Source of the DNA: Leptasterias polaris
Lineage: Eukaryota; Echinodermata; Asteroidea; Forcipulatida; Asteriidae
DNA: 64,000 nt
Direction of reading: 5' to 3'
NCBI GenBank assembly: GCA_037783415.1
Contig: JAZGTN010000095.1
Span: 868,001 to 932,000 of the forward strand
Under the pieces are notes generated by a model that did not search any database, was not told the DNA's origin, and was given only the letters and a program-made list of their open reading frames with translations. Position numbers and translations under genes: made by a program. Shown here in pieces: positions 39,901 to 49,343 of the stretch. The stretch's first letter is position 1, and the number at the start of each line of letters is the position of its first letter.

Positions 39901-42900
39901 CCTTAAGAAACATGTAGGAAAAGTTTATTGAGTACAAAGGCTGACCATAGAGCAAGGACCAGTACAGTACAAACCCGTCTCACTGAAGTCACATTTTTCT
40001 GGCAATGCGGAAGGTCTGCCATGCTGGCGTACTATGCAGCATCATCCAGCAGTGCGTTTCATAGCCCATGTTCGTGCAGCTCTGGTAACGTGTGCCGAAA
40101 GGTGCATGTGGACGTGCTCCAGAATAACGAGCGATAAAATAGTAACGTCATCTGAGAAGAGTCTATAGGCTTTTATATACTTTTTAAGCTATTCAAATAA
40201 AAAATGTAAAAAATTCTGAGGGAATACAAAACAAAAGGGTCGATTTCACAGAGAGCCAAGATTGATCTTAAGATGTGTACCAATCGTAATTGCTAAGCAA
40301 AGTGTGATGTCACAATATACATCCCTATGGTGATGTTGGCAACTCATCTTAAGATGAATCTTAGTGATTTGTGAAATTGAGACCAGAAATCAAATTAAAG
40401 TAGGAAGAACATCGTACTTACTTGATACAGCTTGATCGGAAACCGTTTGTAAGACATGGTACCTTCAGCAGCAATGATGTCAGTTACTGCCTCCTCGTGA
40501 GTCTGAAAAGGATGTCAATTAAAACGCATGTGTCACATTGGTAATTGTCAAAGTTCAGTATCCACACTTGATGTGACCCAGCATATACCGTAAAAGTTTA
40601 TGCTCAATCGGTCATTGGAGTCACGAGAACAAAAGTGGAAAATATCCTTAAATGTTTTCACTGTTTTCAAACATTGAGTTTTGGACTTACAAGATCAAAA
40701 CCAATTGTTTTACTCGTTTCTCAAAAAACTATTGCATTTCAAGCAAAAATATTTCAAAGGGAGTTTCCCACCATGACCATCTTTATACCATGTCAGTTGT
40801 GTGCAAATCTGTGAACATTTATATTTTCACTCTTACCAATGTTAAGCACAGCCTTTAAAGAAAATAAATAAATAATATCTGACTATACTAATCAATGCAG
40901 CCTTATAGCCTTAGAGAACAAAGAAATGCCTCGAAGGAAACATGTATTTTGGATCAATGTTTTACCAGCCCGTGAGTTTTCAATGGCTTTGCCTGGCTTC
41001 CAGCATGCAACTTTGTGGTTGAAACAACAGATGAAATTGTTTAACACACAAGTAAGCACACAAGGCTTTCAATTGGATTTTGTTCAATCATTTTAATTGA
41101 AAACTGAATTTTGTTTCTCAGTTATTTCTTTTGAATCACCCACCTTCAGTTTTATGGGGGGAAAGCACAATATTTAAAAATGTACTATTCTGAACAGTTC
41201 TTTAGATTTCAAATGTACTGTTGACCCTTTCCTTAGAACAGTCAGTAACGGTTTCCTTGCAAAAGCATTTAGGCAAAACTAGAGCAGAACTTACTGGGCC
41301 TAGACACAGCTGGGTTTTGTGCCTGTCTATTAAGTGGAATAATTCTGCCCCCATCTGTTTCCATCTGCCTGAAAGAAAACAACAAAATATTAAAGTGTTT
41401 ACTTGCCTAACCTTGCTATTAATCACATTCGTAGACACTTCTACCAAAAGCAGCAGATGAAGACTTTTATTGACCTAAACACTTTATGTCGATATATTAT
41501 TAAAAAATAATGCTTGAATCTCGGCCTTACCTCCCATATGCTGAATACAATCGTAAACAACAGTGGCAGCCTATCGATCTCTAATAGTCCTCGTTTGTAC
41601 AATGAAAGGACGAAGGTGTGGACCGAATCAGGGATTACCCCAGAAAAAGATATTTCAAGCATGATTTTGTGGCATGGTAGGTACATCCTAGTGCCTCTAG
41701 AGGCGTATTTATACGTCAGCAAGTCAACTGTATGCAACCAAAAAAGGACGGCGCTCAGAATTTGTCCTGGGCGTTTACAAATGTCCACCACAATTCAGTT
41801 TAGAAATGTTTGGCAGGAAAACAAGAAGTGGTTTATGAACTTGGGTCGATATTCCAACTGTACCTGATTTCTTCCACAGCGAGGATGAGCAAAGTGATGG
41901 CATGGTAATTTTCTGACCTCCGACATGTTTCATCTCTGAATCAATGACCCTGATGAGTTTTTCTAGAGCTCTTTGAGCAAGAGGAAGAAGATGAAATGTG
42001 CCCGCACCTGCCTGTCTGATCAAGCCATTCTCCATCATGAGCTTGATGGAAGGAAATAAAATAAAGAAATAAATCGGATAATTTTTAGATCTGAATGGGA
42101 ATTAGTTGACTTGGCATGAGTATTTGTGTTCTTATTTTTCAGGGGAGTGGTTGTAAACAAAAATGACAAGTTCTAAAAATGGACAGTGGTCTTTTCTAGT
42201 TTAGAGGTGGAACTAAATATGTAGGAGACACAATGAGTCACACTTCACAGGTTTGAAGTCTTCTGCCACACAGGGGGGCATAAAAGTAGCACACGTACAG
42301 CGTGCGAGCTAAAGACCCGTGCGCACTGTTCACAAGTAGGGCTGTGCAAAGATTGATGCCGATATAAGCTGCCCTCCGAAGAAGGTCAGTGTCCGGCATA
42401 GTCAACCTTTGAAACACTTTCACACGGTTGCACCAACGCTGTGTAATGACATGATTGAGAGTGTTGTGACATAGAGGAACCAGTTTTCTTCGGTCACATG
42501 GTTACTGGACGCTACTTTCCGCCCAAATGCAGCACAACCTAATGTGCAGTCTAGTCTGGCACCCAGAAGGTGCTTACACTGTATGTGTTTTTGGGTCCAA
42601 AACAGCTTTAAAAAATCAAACAAATCAATTCTTGAATCTAAATTAAATATGTGACACACATCGTGGTCCTCTCCACAAGTTCTGTACATGGCTCACAAGA
42701 TCAAGTTACAATTAATCATGCCGGGGACAAACAAGCTGCAAAAACAAAACAGGAAACAAAAAGAAAACTGGCATTCCACTTTTTGTGAAATGATTATTTT
42801 GTACTTGTTGTGTCAGGCAACGCTACAATGATCTGCAGCTCAAGAATAAAGTTTTGTTTGAACTAAACCTTAAAAATGACAAAGTCTAAAAGTAGGTCTT

Positions 42901-43106
42901 ACTCGTTGACTATTACAGCTCAGTTCCGCTTGCCGTGTTCCTTGAGGTAAAACGTGAGATGGTTGAAACATTTTAGAAACTTGGTGATACCCTCTGCACG
43001 GCCTCCTTAAACTGTGCGATACTTCTGTGTTACTAACGATGCCAACGAGAGATGACTGACTGGTACCCCGCCACCACAACATGCAGCTTAGCTTGCTCCC
43101 CCTCAT
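21967..43106 (-). CDS. PARS2: Mitochondrial prolyl-tRNA synthetase, 11 coding exons
   Basis: Class II aminoacyl-tRNA synthetase charging mitochondrial tRNA-Pro. Coding exons on the minus strand: 43106-42903, 42041-41864, 41368-41295, 40502-40422, 39674-39602, 36589-36482, 26982-26857, 25651-25498, 24590-24455, 23087-22905 and 22077-21967. All junctions have GT/AG and compatible phases, giving 475 aa, the length of human PARS2. Visible motifs: [10 protein letters not shown] (motif 1 area), [10 protein letters not shown] at about 184 (motif 2), [15 protein letters not shown], and [11 protein letters not shown] at about 338 (motif 3). The C-terminal anticodon-binding domain (379-475) carries [15 protein letters not shown]. 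The N-terminal ~45 residues are basic and suit mitochondrial import. A good acceptor 9 nt upstream of the ATG implies a non-coding first exon further upstream. Introns 5, 6 and 7 hold a foldback element, an LTR retrotransposon and a minisatellite. Confidence 0.95.
22177..22496. mobile_element. 330-bp dispersed repeat, copy B
   Basis: Same orientation and internal order as 15680-16024. It lies in the last PARS2 intron. Confidence 0.7.
22690..22710. repeat. Poly-G run
   Basis: An uninterrupted G stretch in the last PARS2 intron (C-rich on the transcribed strand). Length is prone to sequencing error. Confidence 0.7.
23784..23935. repeat. Palindromic foldback element
   Basis: Arms beginning CGATCCATTAAGCC and ending GGCTTAATGGATCG. 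Internal TTGACCAATCACAACCGCG pairs with CGCGGTTGTGATTGGTCAA. In PARS2 intron 9. Confidence 0.75.
24752..24824 (-). repeat. tRNA-like pol III module (SINE head or tRNA pseudogene)
   Basis: The minus strand shows GGTGGTCTAGTGGTAAGAC (A box) and GGGTTCTAATCCCACC (B box) at tRNA spacing, different in type from the other SINEs. Anticodon and acceptor stems do not pair convincingly. In PARS2 intron 8. Confidence 0.45.
24871..25362. mobile_element. MITE in PARS2 intron 8
   Basis: About 490 bp. The left arm with AATAGATGTTAAATTTGCAT and GTTTTACCC is mirrored at the right by GGGTAAAACA and ATTTTAACATCTATT. Long terminal inverted repeats of about 65 bp; no coding content. Confidence 0.7.
25950..26885. 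repeat. 44-bp minisatellite spanning PARS2 exon 7 donor and intron 7
   Basis: About 21 units of roughly 44 bp. Read on the PARS2 strand, each unit contains a copy of the 3' end of exon 7 (TGGGTGCCAATGGAGAAACA), the splice junction ACAACAG|GTAGGGG and a short intron start. The unit nearest the exon (26857) is the true junction; the others are decoy donors lying downstream in intron 7. Units vary by a few substitutions and small deletions. Confidence 0.9.
27762..28842 (+). repeat. 5' LTR of the Ty3/gypsy element
   Basis: 1081 bp, TG...CA ends, same length as the 3' copy. It presumably carries promoter and polyadenylation signals (AT-rich internal part, AATAAA near 28336), but the exact R region is not defined from sequence. 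Short open frames inside are identical in both LTRs and are not genes. Confidence 0.93.
28844..28860 (+). promoter_or_regulatory. Primer binding site complementary to tRNA-Ser 3' end
   Basis: Immediately after the 5' LTR, GCGTAGTCGGCAGGATT is the complement of the 3' end (acceptor stem and T arm) of animal tRNA-Ser(AGA), whose end reads AATCCTGCCGACTACG plus CCA. Only the last G of the usual TGG is present. It would prime minus-strand DNA synthesis. Confidence 0.75.
29420..30673 (+). CDS. Gag of the Ty3/gypsy element
   Basis: 417 aa from the first ATG of this frame at 29420; the open frame begins slightly earlier without an ATG. The central part has the helical capsid pattern of Ty3/gypsy Gag (about 110-290), rich in charged residues, including [16 protein letters not shown] single CCHC zinc knuckle near residue 352, [14 protein letters not shown], binds RNA in the nucleocapsid part. 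It builds the virus-like particle. The frame ends TAG at 30671. Pol lies in the -1 frame and overlaps it, so Gag is the major product and Gag-Pol needs ribosomal frameshifting. Confidence 0.93.
   Translation: MVEYVKVKGHGGVRKFPLEEEDGSLRLSLLQSGYPEAKGLLYQDDDSMMVVPSHGDEVGPPPGGWRNCIYTPMLPETQPALDSKLKLEDKLVELLSKPRTQLVMAPERKITPFDGKPGEVRDFLSNIKDAFQRYSIPVGQRGSFLKDYLRGVPKLEVKALLADGQTTEEALDFLKDSYGEKLAVGELQRLFLERRQRPGESVRDFAVDLEKRFLRLTRKDAKLYASPNSALTEQLIEGLNDTYMRNTCRDMYEQGTITSFRELREYGIKREGQEEARGRAVDATRVQQSAIQLTRNNSDDILGAMREMSERVVQAVRELTRPAACSPPMPRPNSDFQNGAFQRTGRYGPCYSCGYSGHFARNCLYRGMTRGGETARQPQMPYPKSVGNAPDHYEVSHRGRQTTPNMQPPVLNSNPPQ
30634..34767 (+). CDS. Pol of the Ty3/gypsy element (PR-RT-RNaseH-IN)
   Basis: Open from 30634 to the TAA before 34768, about 1370 codons, in the -1 frame relative to gag. 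Order: aspartic protease with LLDTGSQ (about 40 residues into the frame from 30685), and reverse transcriptase with [23 protein letters not shown] and the YLDD catalytic box (about 505). RNase H follows with [11 protein letters not shown] and TDHHPL, then the integrase HHCC finger (FHNESGH...CSKCRRC). The DDE core shows AMDF, LHSDQG (about 1053) and CERFNR, and a C-terminal module ends with [10 protein letters not shown]. No stop interrupts it. The first frame-compatible codons carry no ATG, so expression as a Gag-Pol fusion is expected. The Ser-rich C-terminal tail has no recognised domain. Confidence 0.94.
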   Translation, partial: HAATGVKQQSSTVGSRTVEVETSGSTGIADAKLIQPKTVGECFSVKVLFSNIPITCLLDTGSQVTTVGEQYFRQQLEPLGFKLQDIPEPFALVSANGATIPYIGCFETDVCAAGQVITSRVVLVIREQYSTLRAWEKEKVHGILGMNVLRECWERLMSVGEQSPLKKIPWPTPAPVWQKAMKKVESRLVFDTESGLVGQAHMCGQPLVLSARQGVVVEARSHGGPNDEAYEAVLTPSVAGSLPSGVVIPPCLVRVERGKFPVTLFNEADAEIVVPKSTLLGDLQLGSIVQGKDVVSKDASLEARQATMTADGSADSMFAVDVDETLLDDEQKAKVLSLLRDHKEAFSCNDQDFGYTDAIKHRIDTCGAHPIRQRHRPLPPSQYSAVRDHIRDLLQKQVIQESTSPWASPVVVVQKKDGNIRLCVDYRQLNKLTHKDSFPLPRIEESLQALGGAKYFSVLDLTSGYYQVAVHPEDVEKTAFAVPFGLYEYNRMPFGLSNAPATFQRLMQRCLGDQCYDNVLIYLDDIIVYSADFNTHLAHLDRVFTRLQKQGLKLKPSKCHLIQQKVHYLGHLVSSDGVAVDPEKVQVVHGWPEPKTVKDVRSFLGFTGFFRRFIKGYASIAAPLFQHLKGDRTTKKKQHRLPNREITLEDPARAAFNALIQCLTEAPILSYANFAKPFRLETDASGTGLGAILFQDGDEGRPQVIAYASRTLKPAERTGRYSAFKLELLAIKWGVTEVFKDYLLGHKCCVVTDHHPLLYLEKANLGCTEMRWVQQLSSYDYELVYRAGKCNQAPDALSRLPAPIDDTLTQKDTPEISIVTSECIRACLTGYTPGTSVPLAISHHMEACRIGGIACLPGYTLAQLHELQQKDPVLGRVVGFVEGGMKPDRQVRQGCSREVCQYLKDWDRLSMRDHCLYRRVVSPSTQQPHFQLVLPVSLREEVFLKFHNESGHFGSKRTFHLLWTQFHWSGMYKTVKEWCSKCRRCAVSKPPVRQTRPPFSMLSASAPMEVVAMDFTTLEVSDDGYENVLVVTDVHTKYSWAIPTKDQRADTVARALLQNVFLPFGCPLRLHSDQGRNFESNIVRQLCELYGIQRSHTCPYHPAGNGQCERFNRTLHNMLAALPKVKTKKWPEHLSTLVYAYNNSQHSTTGVEPFFLMFGRNGRFPQDLVLGGEAHQGKRRTLESYVQGHQKALKEARKIACRNSQLAAAARQARQAREVFEKPLEVGHYVLVRQYGLRGRAKIADHWEDVPYLVVKQPFPDQPVYVVRSHLGKERVLHRTSLKHCPWIREGEAPHSGTEGSSTFPSSDDSDSSSTPQGCVLQPFPQTSSGDAVGSHSQPDDSSDQTKASSSDTVALQCSSRYPVRTSRGKPPVRFTL
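30649..30655 (+). promoter_or_regulatory. Candidate -1 ribosomal frameshift heptamer at gag-pol overlap
   Basis: In the gag frame the codons read G TTA AAC, 16 nt before the gag TAG. A -1 slip after AAC continues exactly in the pol frame, which is open from 30634. G-UUA-AAC is a slippery heptamer known from equine arteritis virus. I did not establish a downstream pseudoknot. Confidence 0.55.
34998..35012 (+). promoter_or_regulatory. Polypurine tract before the 3' LTR
   Basis: AAGGCGGGGAAGAGT directly precedes the TGTGAGG start of the 3' LTR. A purine-rich stretch in this place primes plus-strand synthesis. One C and a terminal T make it imperfect. Confidence 0.55.
35013..36093 (+). repeat. 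3' LTR of the Ty3/gypsy element
   Basis: 1081 bp, co-linear with 27762-28842 without gaps, followed by the CTCG target duplication. Confidence 0.93.
36150..36290. repeat. Inverted repeat next to the 3' LTR
   Basis: Arms GGGCCATATCCGAATTGGC and GCCAATTCGGACATGGCC-type with GCAGCTACGGCTA paired to TAGCCGTAGCTG. About 140 bp, a small MITE in PARS2 intron 6. Confidence 0.7.
36832..37266 (+). mobile_element. tRNA-derived SINE in PARS2 intron 5
   Basis: Same family as 2751-3107 with a longer body. The A box is damaged (GTGTCCGAGCGG), the B box GGTTCGAGTCC is intact, and the tail AAGAAGCCACTATTATTATT is kept. It lies antisense to PARS2. Confidence 0.75.
37306..38745. mobile_element. 1.44-kb foldback transposon with 53-bp tandem repeats in both arms
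   Basis: Terminal inverted repeats exceed 100 bp (left CTACGGAGCTCTGGAAGTGC, mirrored at 38726-38745) with TCTT on both sides (37302-37305, 38746-38749). Inside, about 9 tandem 53-bp units in the left arm are answered by about 13 inverted units in the right arm. The unit has GGGATGACGACATCCC and GATAATTTATCTC. The centre, about 37845-37930, is unique. No open frame of note. It resembles foldback elements. Transcribed as part of PARS2 intron 5. Confidence 0.88.
40520..40859. mobile_element. 330-bp dispersed repeat, copy C (inverted)
   Basis: Reverse-complement copy of 15680-16024. Its left edge is only about 18 nt from the 3' splice site of PARS2 exon 4, so the repeat supplies the likely branch-point region of that intron. 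Confidence 0.7.
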
Positions 43107-43679
43107 GATGAATGACTGAAATAAATAACAAAAGTCTGATTAATGACGGGTACCAACTTGAGTGTTACAGTTGGGATGGCCAAACTGGGATCCAGAGATC
43201 TTTCACCATGCCAGGTGACCACTGACCAGCACCGTGATACATCACAGTGTTCTACATTGCATATGATCACAGTTTAATATCAGTGACATTGACACTTAAT
43301 ATGTTTAACCGATCCATGTATTATTTAATTATGTGATCACGACTAAATATTGTAATCAGTGTTTTTGTCTTATCTTGTCCTGTTCTGTAAGGCACATCCG
43401 CCACAAGCTTTTGCTTTCTAGGATGATGCCTCCACACTTGTTTTAATGTACATGTATTATTTAATGTAATTAAGAGTAAGATTGTGGAAATAAATGTTCT
43501 ATTGAATTGAAGTGACAAGTGAGAGTAAAGAAATTGTTGATCTTCTCAAGTTTCTCTCGAAGCTAATTTACAGTAGGAGCCGGTCTAAACTGTGTGGTAA
43601 TAAACGGTAATGACAGCCGCCAGCCACCAACCAAGGTGGGACCTAATCTCACATTTTCAACTAATGACTTCAGCTCGGG

Positions 43680-43990
43680 CCAAATAATAATTCGTTCGAA
43701 CGAATTATTTTATTTGTAATAATGAACTTTTTATCTGTAATAACAGACTATTTTAGTATTTATTCATCCAATTATTAATTCGTAATGACAATTCGTTATA
43801 ACAGATTACTATACCGTAATAACGAGTTAGTATTTATTCGTAATATTAAATGCATTCATAATAAGGAATCTCTTAATTTGTTATAACGATTTATTAATTC
43901 ATAAAACAAATTATGAATCCATAAACGAATAACTTAATTAACAGTAATTAGTTTGTTAAATTCACAGATTATTAATTCGTAATGGATTTT
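43680..43990. repeat. AT-rich ATTCGTAAT/ATAACGA low-complexity tract
   Basis: Many variants of TTATTAATTCGTAAT and TTCGTTATAAC in both orientations. Probably a decayed simple or palindromic repeat upstream of PARS2. Confidence 0.5.
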
Positions 43991-44723
43991 CTTTCCTGCA
44001 TATATACTCCAATGGCACAATTGGGCTTATATTGATTCATAGATAGGGCTTCATGGTTCAGGGTTATCGATGGTTGATTTAATTCTAAAGCCTAGCATAG
44101 CGCGTAGCAAATACTCTCTAGCTAGGCTTTAGAATTAAAGTTTAAACACACATTTTTAGGGCCAGAGCCGGCCTCTGGCAGACGTGGTGTCAGAACATAT
44201 GTCTTTCTTTCATGGGTGTACTAGTACTACTACTGTGTACCGGTACAGTTTACCGATCATTTTACAGTGGATCATTATTCTTAAGGCTAACTAGTAACAT
44301 ACTAGGGTAGGTCTATAAATAAATAGTAGTTTAAATTAGTACTAAATAATAATGCCTACTGACTGTGTGATAATTAGGACAGTCTACAGTGTTACTGCTG
44401 TGTTACTACTGTGTTGTTTATCGGCACTGACCAGACAGTGTAAAAGTAAAGCAATTACCTGGATTTACTTCAGCTGATAACTTGAATAGGTCTAGTAGTG
44501 GTGTTTAGAGCAGAACACTGGAGACGTTAAGTAAGTAGAGACACAAGCTGACATTGTCTACAGCAAAAGCGAACACATGGTCATGGAGGGGGGCTGTTCC
44601 TTCGTCGTACCGTTTGCTTGCCTGCTGGGTCGTCAATGTTTTGCACGAAGTAAAAAGTTTGCAACTTGCGCGGTTTTCCACTTGCGCGGATTTCTGCTTT
44701 GCGCACCAAGGCACGGGCCCAGA

Positions 44724-44757
44724 CCACTGATCTCTATATACTGACTGGATAGCGCTT
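44724..44757 (-). promoter_or_regulatory. 34-nt sequence shared with TMEM53 upstream region (PARS2 side)
   Basis: On the minus strand this reads AAGCGCTATCCAGTCAGTAT plus 14 more bases, identical to 49392-49425 on the plus strand. It lies upstream of PARS2, 1.6 kb before its ATG, where a non-coding first exon is expected. A MAA-type ATGGCC box (AAAATGGCCGCTG) precedes it. Role as a core-promoter element is inference. Confidence 0.45.
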
Positions 44758-45178
44758 CGACGCATACGCTGTGCACACAGCCGTGAAGGCACGCGCGATG
44801 ACGCAGCGGCCATTTTACTACTCACAAGAAGCCACGTGAGCGGGCATTCTGTGTGCGTTGAAGCATACCTACTTCCGGGGTTTGAGTAGGATTAGGCCTA
44901 CTTTACATGATATTTCGTTTGAAATAAATGTTTTACGGTGCCCTAGAATTTAATGTGCGCTTGAATTTTGCGTTTTAGCTCTAATTCCCCAAGAATAATT
45001 ATTTTAAAAAGGGATATTAGGTTTAAAATCCATTAAAAAAAATAAACAAATAAATCCCTTATGTGGCGGCCGGATACGAAACTTTTCCAACTGGGGTACA
45101 CGAGTCCCCAACTATTTCTTGCAAACCCCCTTTCTGCAAAAAGTAGTTTCGTCCATATGTAGTCTGTCTCTGGCACAC

Positions 45179-45997
45179 TAGACTTGTGGACAAGTCGTTA
45201 AATGTCTGTCGCGGTGATAGCGGAACGGCTTTCTCGCAATATCCCGCGAGAGGGCTGCTCTGTGCGAGATTACTGCTCTCAAGACTGGTCACATTTACCG
45301 ACTTGTGAAACCCGCTGGCGGTTTGTGCACGGCCTATGGCCACTTCAGCCGAGGGGACGAGTTTGTTGTCAGGGGGCGACTTTGCTAGGGGCGACTTTGT
45401 AGTTGGTGACTTTGTACATGTGTTTTTTGAAATTGGCGACTTTGCTAGGGGGGCGAGTTGACTGGTTTCCGTGTCTGTTGTTTATACACACTTAATAACA
45501 CAATCACTGTAGAACACATCGGGTTAAATGATTGGAGCGTATCAGTAACTATTCACGGTAGGCATTATTTATTTTTATGAGGCAAAACACACATCTTAAA
45601 CAATTATTATAATAATGAATTTTAAGATAAGTTTACTTTATTTCTTCAGTTACTAAATTAATGAAGGAGTTAACACCCACAAAACACACCCACAGATGTC
45701 TCAAGCGCAAGCATTCAGTACATTTACAGTAACTAAAATTAGTACTACCCTTAGATAAAATGGACTCGTCTTCATGATCGTCGCTACAGCAACCGTAATG
45801 TACACTGCGTTCGTACATGAATAAATGAATATGAACCGCCGGCGGGTTTCACAAGTCGTTAATGACGAAGAGTCGGCAGCCAGCAACTTCGCGCGAGAGC
45901 AGTGATCTCGCGAGAACATTTTTTATTAGGCTACAGCACTGCACTACACGCGACTCCACTCACCGCGACCATCATTAACGACTTGTCAACAAGTCTA
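45179..45997. mobile_element. Non-autonomous MULE-like element
   Basis: 819 bp, bounded by a perfect 9-bp duplication CTGGCACAC (45170-45178, 45998-46006). Terminal inverted repeats TAGACTTGT(G/T)GACAAGTCGTTAA. A second internal inverted pair (ACTTGTGAAACCCGC and GCGGGTTTCACAAGT) is nested. A 9-bp duplication suits Mutator-like elements. No transposase. Confidence 0.75.
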
Positions 45998-46006
45998 CTG
46001 GCACAC

Positions 46007-47845
46007 TGGAGGACGCCCTTTTATCGTATTCTTTTTCTATTATTAGCGTGAGTATTTACCAGCACGTCGTCAACTTATACAACAGGGTGCGGGTCATCAT
46101 TTGTCCATGGGTATTTTTGAAAGACATCAAGATGTCTTTACAACAGCACTTGTCCCATTTTGTGAGCACAATATCAGATATGATATTACTGTCGGCTGAC
46201 CGAATGCAGAAATATTTTATATCTGGATATTTTTTGTTATTTGTCCCGATTACAACCTCAGTTGTTATTTTATTGGGGTAAAATGAGCCAATTTGTCAAC
46301 AACTTAATATCAACAACCTATCACGGTAGGGGTAAAATGGGATTGGGACGCATTTAATTGTTTGAAACAAAACTGTAAACAGATTTATTTTTAAAATGCT
46401 CAAAGGTGTAAATTATTGTTGAATAATATAATTTTGTTTAAAAACAGGTTTTTTTAAACCTAGTTTTCACACTATAAAAACTCCTGACAGTTATAAATTG
46501 TAGTAGACTACTAGTAATGGTCATGCAATTTTTGTCATTTGCCCCAATTTGACCCACATTAATTTCCAATATCCCACTTAAATATTTCTTTCACCCGTCA
46601 TTACAGTGCATGCATCCCATCGTGACTCAAGGGGGGGGGGGGTGGCAGGAAAAGTAACGTTTTAGTATCTAAAAACCCTTGAAATTTCATTAAAATGTTA
46701 CAATCTAACCTTCAGTAGTAGAAAGCCCACATGACAGATTAGGGTTAAATTAAATTTTTATTATCTAAAAACTAACTATCTGTCCCATCTTACCCCAGTA
46801 TTTAAAAAAAAAACATGGCAAATGTTCAAAATTATGGTTTACGGGCCGGGGGAATTCCATGTCAACTCAACACTCGCACATGGATTGTAAGTTGGAACAA
46901 TATTTGGTGTTGACTTACAAAAAAATATAACTTTTCGGAGCTTGTGGTTAGTCTTTGATATATAAAGAAAAATCTCAAAACTTATAAAAGTATACATGGA
47001 GAACCTAAAAACAAAATTTTCATTGTTTTAAAGGTCTTTAAATGGTCTCCATTTCATAAAATTAAACCAAAGTCAAAGCATGAAGCACAAAGAAAACCTT
47101 TCTTGTGTTTTTCTTTTCCTGATGTCTATGAGAAAACGCATTGTCAGTGAATGCTCCTACAGAATTTGTAATAACAACAAAAATAAAACAATAAAACTAT
47201 ACTTTAAAAGAATGGCAAACAAATAAATCAGTCAGTGAGTGAAAAGTTCAGTTCAGTTCAGTTTATTTGTTCAGAGTATCTGTATCATATAGACAATCAG
47301 AATGGGAAATTAAAAGATGTAGATAATTTAGACATGACATGGCACCAACAGAAAAGTCAATGCAAGACCAGAAGACTTTGCATAACAAAAACAAAACAAA
47401 ACTTGACAAGGAAGGACAAAAAGAGACAAGGACAAGGCAAGAACAAAGCAAAACACAAGTTGACAATAATAAAATCATGTAATAAAACTATCTCATCATG
47501 GAAAAACATCCACCTTCAAAGGGACAACACATTCTGCAAAATTACTTCAGGGATGATATTATACAGTAATTCTTTACAGTACCTCACTTTTAACAACCTG
47601 ACAGTGGAAGAAGGGTAATTAACTCCATCATAAACAGTGGGTCTTTCTACGAAACAATAGTCTTTCTACACCTGTCACAGAGGATTTAAAAAATTTTGAA
47701 TCATGACAATTTCAATTGTTACTAATGTAAAATTTACCAAGAAATAAACCTGAGGGAAACTGAATTGGCAAATTTAATTCCCTTTAGGGGTAATTAAAAA
47801 AAATTACTCACATGGGGTTCTAACATTTGACCTCTGGATTAATTA
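46007..47845. other. Intergenic, no supported gene
   Basis: AT-rich. A poly-G run near 46630 and a short TTCAG repeat near 47250 are the only structures noted. A 127-codon lysine-rich frame at 47235 has no recognisable domain. Confidence 0.5.
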
Positions 47846-48017
47846 TCATAATGTTGACACTATACCAGCTTTGAGTCTCGTTGTCTGACCTGTTCTATCA
47901 AAGCATGACTCTTCAAAATGATCAGAGCAGATAATTCTTTTCTTTGATGGGCTCCAATTGTCCTGCTTCATGCTGATCCCCCATTTCTTTAAGATACTAG
48001 GTTGACTGATTGGAAAG
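47846..48017 (-). pseudogene. Orphan THAP zinc-finger exon
   Basis: Minus-strand exon with a good acceptor (TGTTTCAG) at its 5' side. It encodes about 56 residues that fit the second half of a THAP domain: FPISQPSILKKW, then NWSPSKKRIICSDHF (the C-x2-H pair of the C2CH finger), then SCFDRTGQTTRLK and a short tail ending in a stop. The first THAP half, with its own Cys pair, was not found upstream to 49.2 kb, and no transposase (P-element/THAP9-like) follows. It could be the last exon of a small THAP protein with distant first exon, or a relic of a domesticated P-like transposon. I favour a relic. Confidence 0.6.
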
Positions 48018-49343
48018 CTGAAACAAATGGAAAGAAACAGTTTAAACATGTTTTTCTTTATTTTTTTCTATTTTTTTTCAATTAACAATATAACAAGAGT
48101 AAATATTTAGAATCAGCTGTAAGTTATGATAGTCTACATTAGTCTAGCACCATATGTCACTGTAAAATGGCTAATGAAAAAGCATCATCTCCAACCTGCA
48201 TGTTGTATGCCATGATTATTACCAAAGGAAATGCACACAATCATATACTAAAAACAACTATCAGTTCAGTTAAGTATGGGTTCTAAAAGCTACAAAGGGA
48301 TAGAGAAGAAATGGACAAGCTTGCAGTGATTTACCTAACCCCACTCTTGTGGCAAACTTGGAGTCGTCGGCCTCAAAAGTGGGGCTATGATTTACCGTAA
48401 ACTAAAATTCTCAGTTGGTTGGTCATCTGCTGTGATCTGTGATGCCAAATGTAGCTAGAACAAAACCCCAACCTTTCTCTCTAAAGAAATACTAACTTTG
48501 CAACATTTTCTGATATAGTTTATGGATATATCAAACCAAACAAAGGGGGAATGTGTAGTCAAGTGAATGTGCACACAAATCCATGGATGTTTGTCATTTT
48601 GCCAACGATATGACCAACCAATGCCAAATGTGTGCAACTGCAAAGTGCAAACCCAAGTCAAGACAGTGTTGGTTGTTAATTCAGATAAAAATAGTTTATA
48701 GATACTTATACAGTTATAGATACTTACGGATACTTACGGAACCTCGGGCTCTGAAGTTGTGCCCCCCTTGAATTTGAAGTACGTGTCACACCAGTTTGTA
48801 TTCATAAAATCATATGATTATCATTATGAATCATATTTTTCTTTTGACTTTAATTAAATTAATTGTCACAAATGTTTGTAAATATCGTTTCATAACAACC
48901 TTCTTCATACCTGGAAATTGTGCGGTGTTTATTTATGAAAAACGAAAATGCAATTCAGGGCCAGGCGACATTCTCGCCGTAAAAAGTACAAAGACATGAC
49001 TACAAGTACAATCATGTATGTACATGTACCAATCAATGTATGTACACAATACACACGTTTTATATCCTTCAACGTGAAAGATACACTACAAACACTGCTT
49101 ACAAGTACAAACAAATTACATCGTTTTAAAACCTGTTTATTCCACTTAATTTCCAAATGAAAAAATAAAACCATAAATGCTTACACATAAAATGTATTTC
49201 CACATCCTCGCTGGCATTGTTGAGGTCAATAACGATGATCAAGAGGAGACAAGAAGACAGGACAGTCTACTCATTTTTATTCATCAGCCGTTTGTTGACA
49301 ATAGTTACCGGATCGGACTGACCGACCGACCGATGATGTGAGT

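Noticed and set aside
47235..47618. 127-codon lysine/threonine-rich frame
   Set aside because: Low complexity, no domain, no splice or promoter support.
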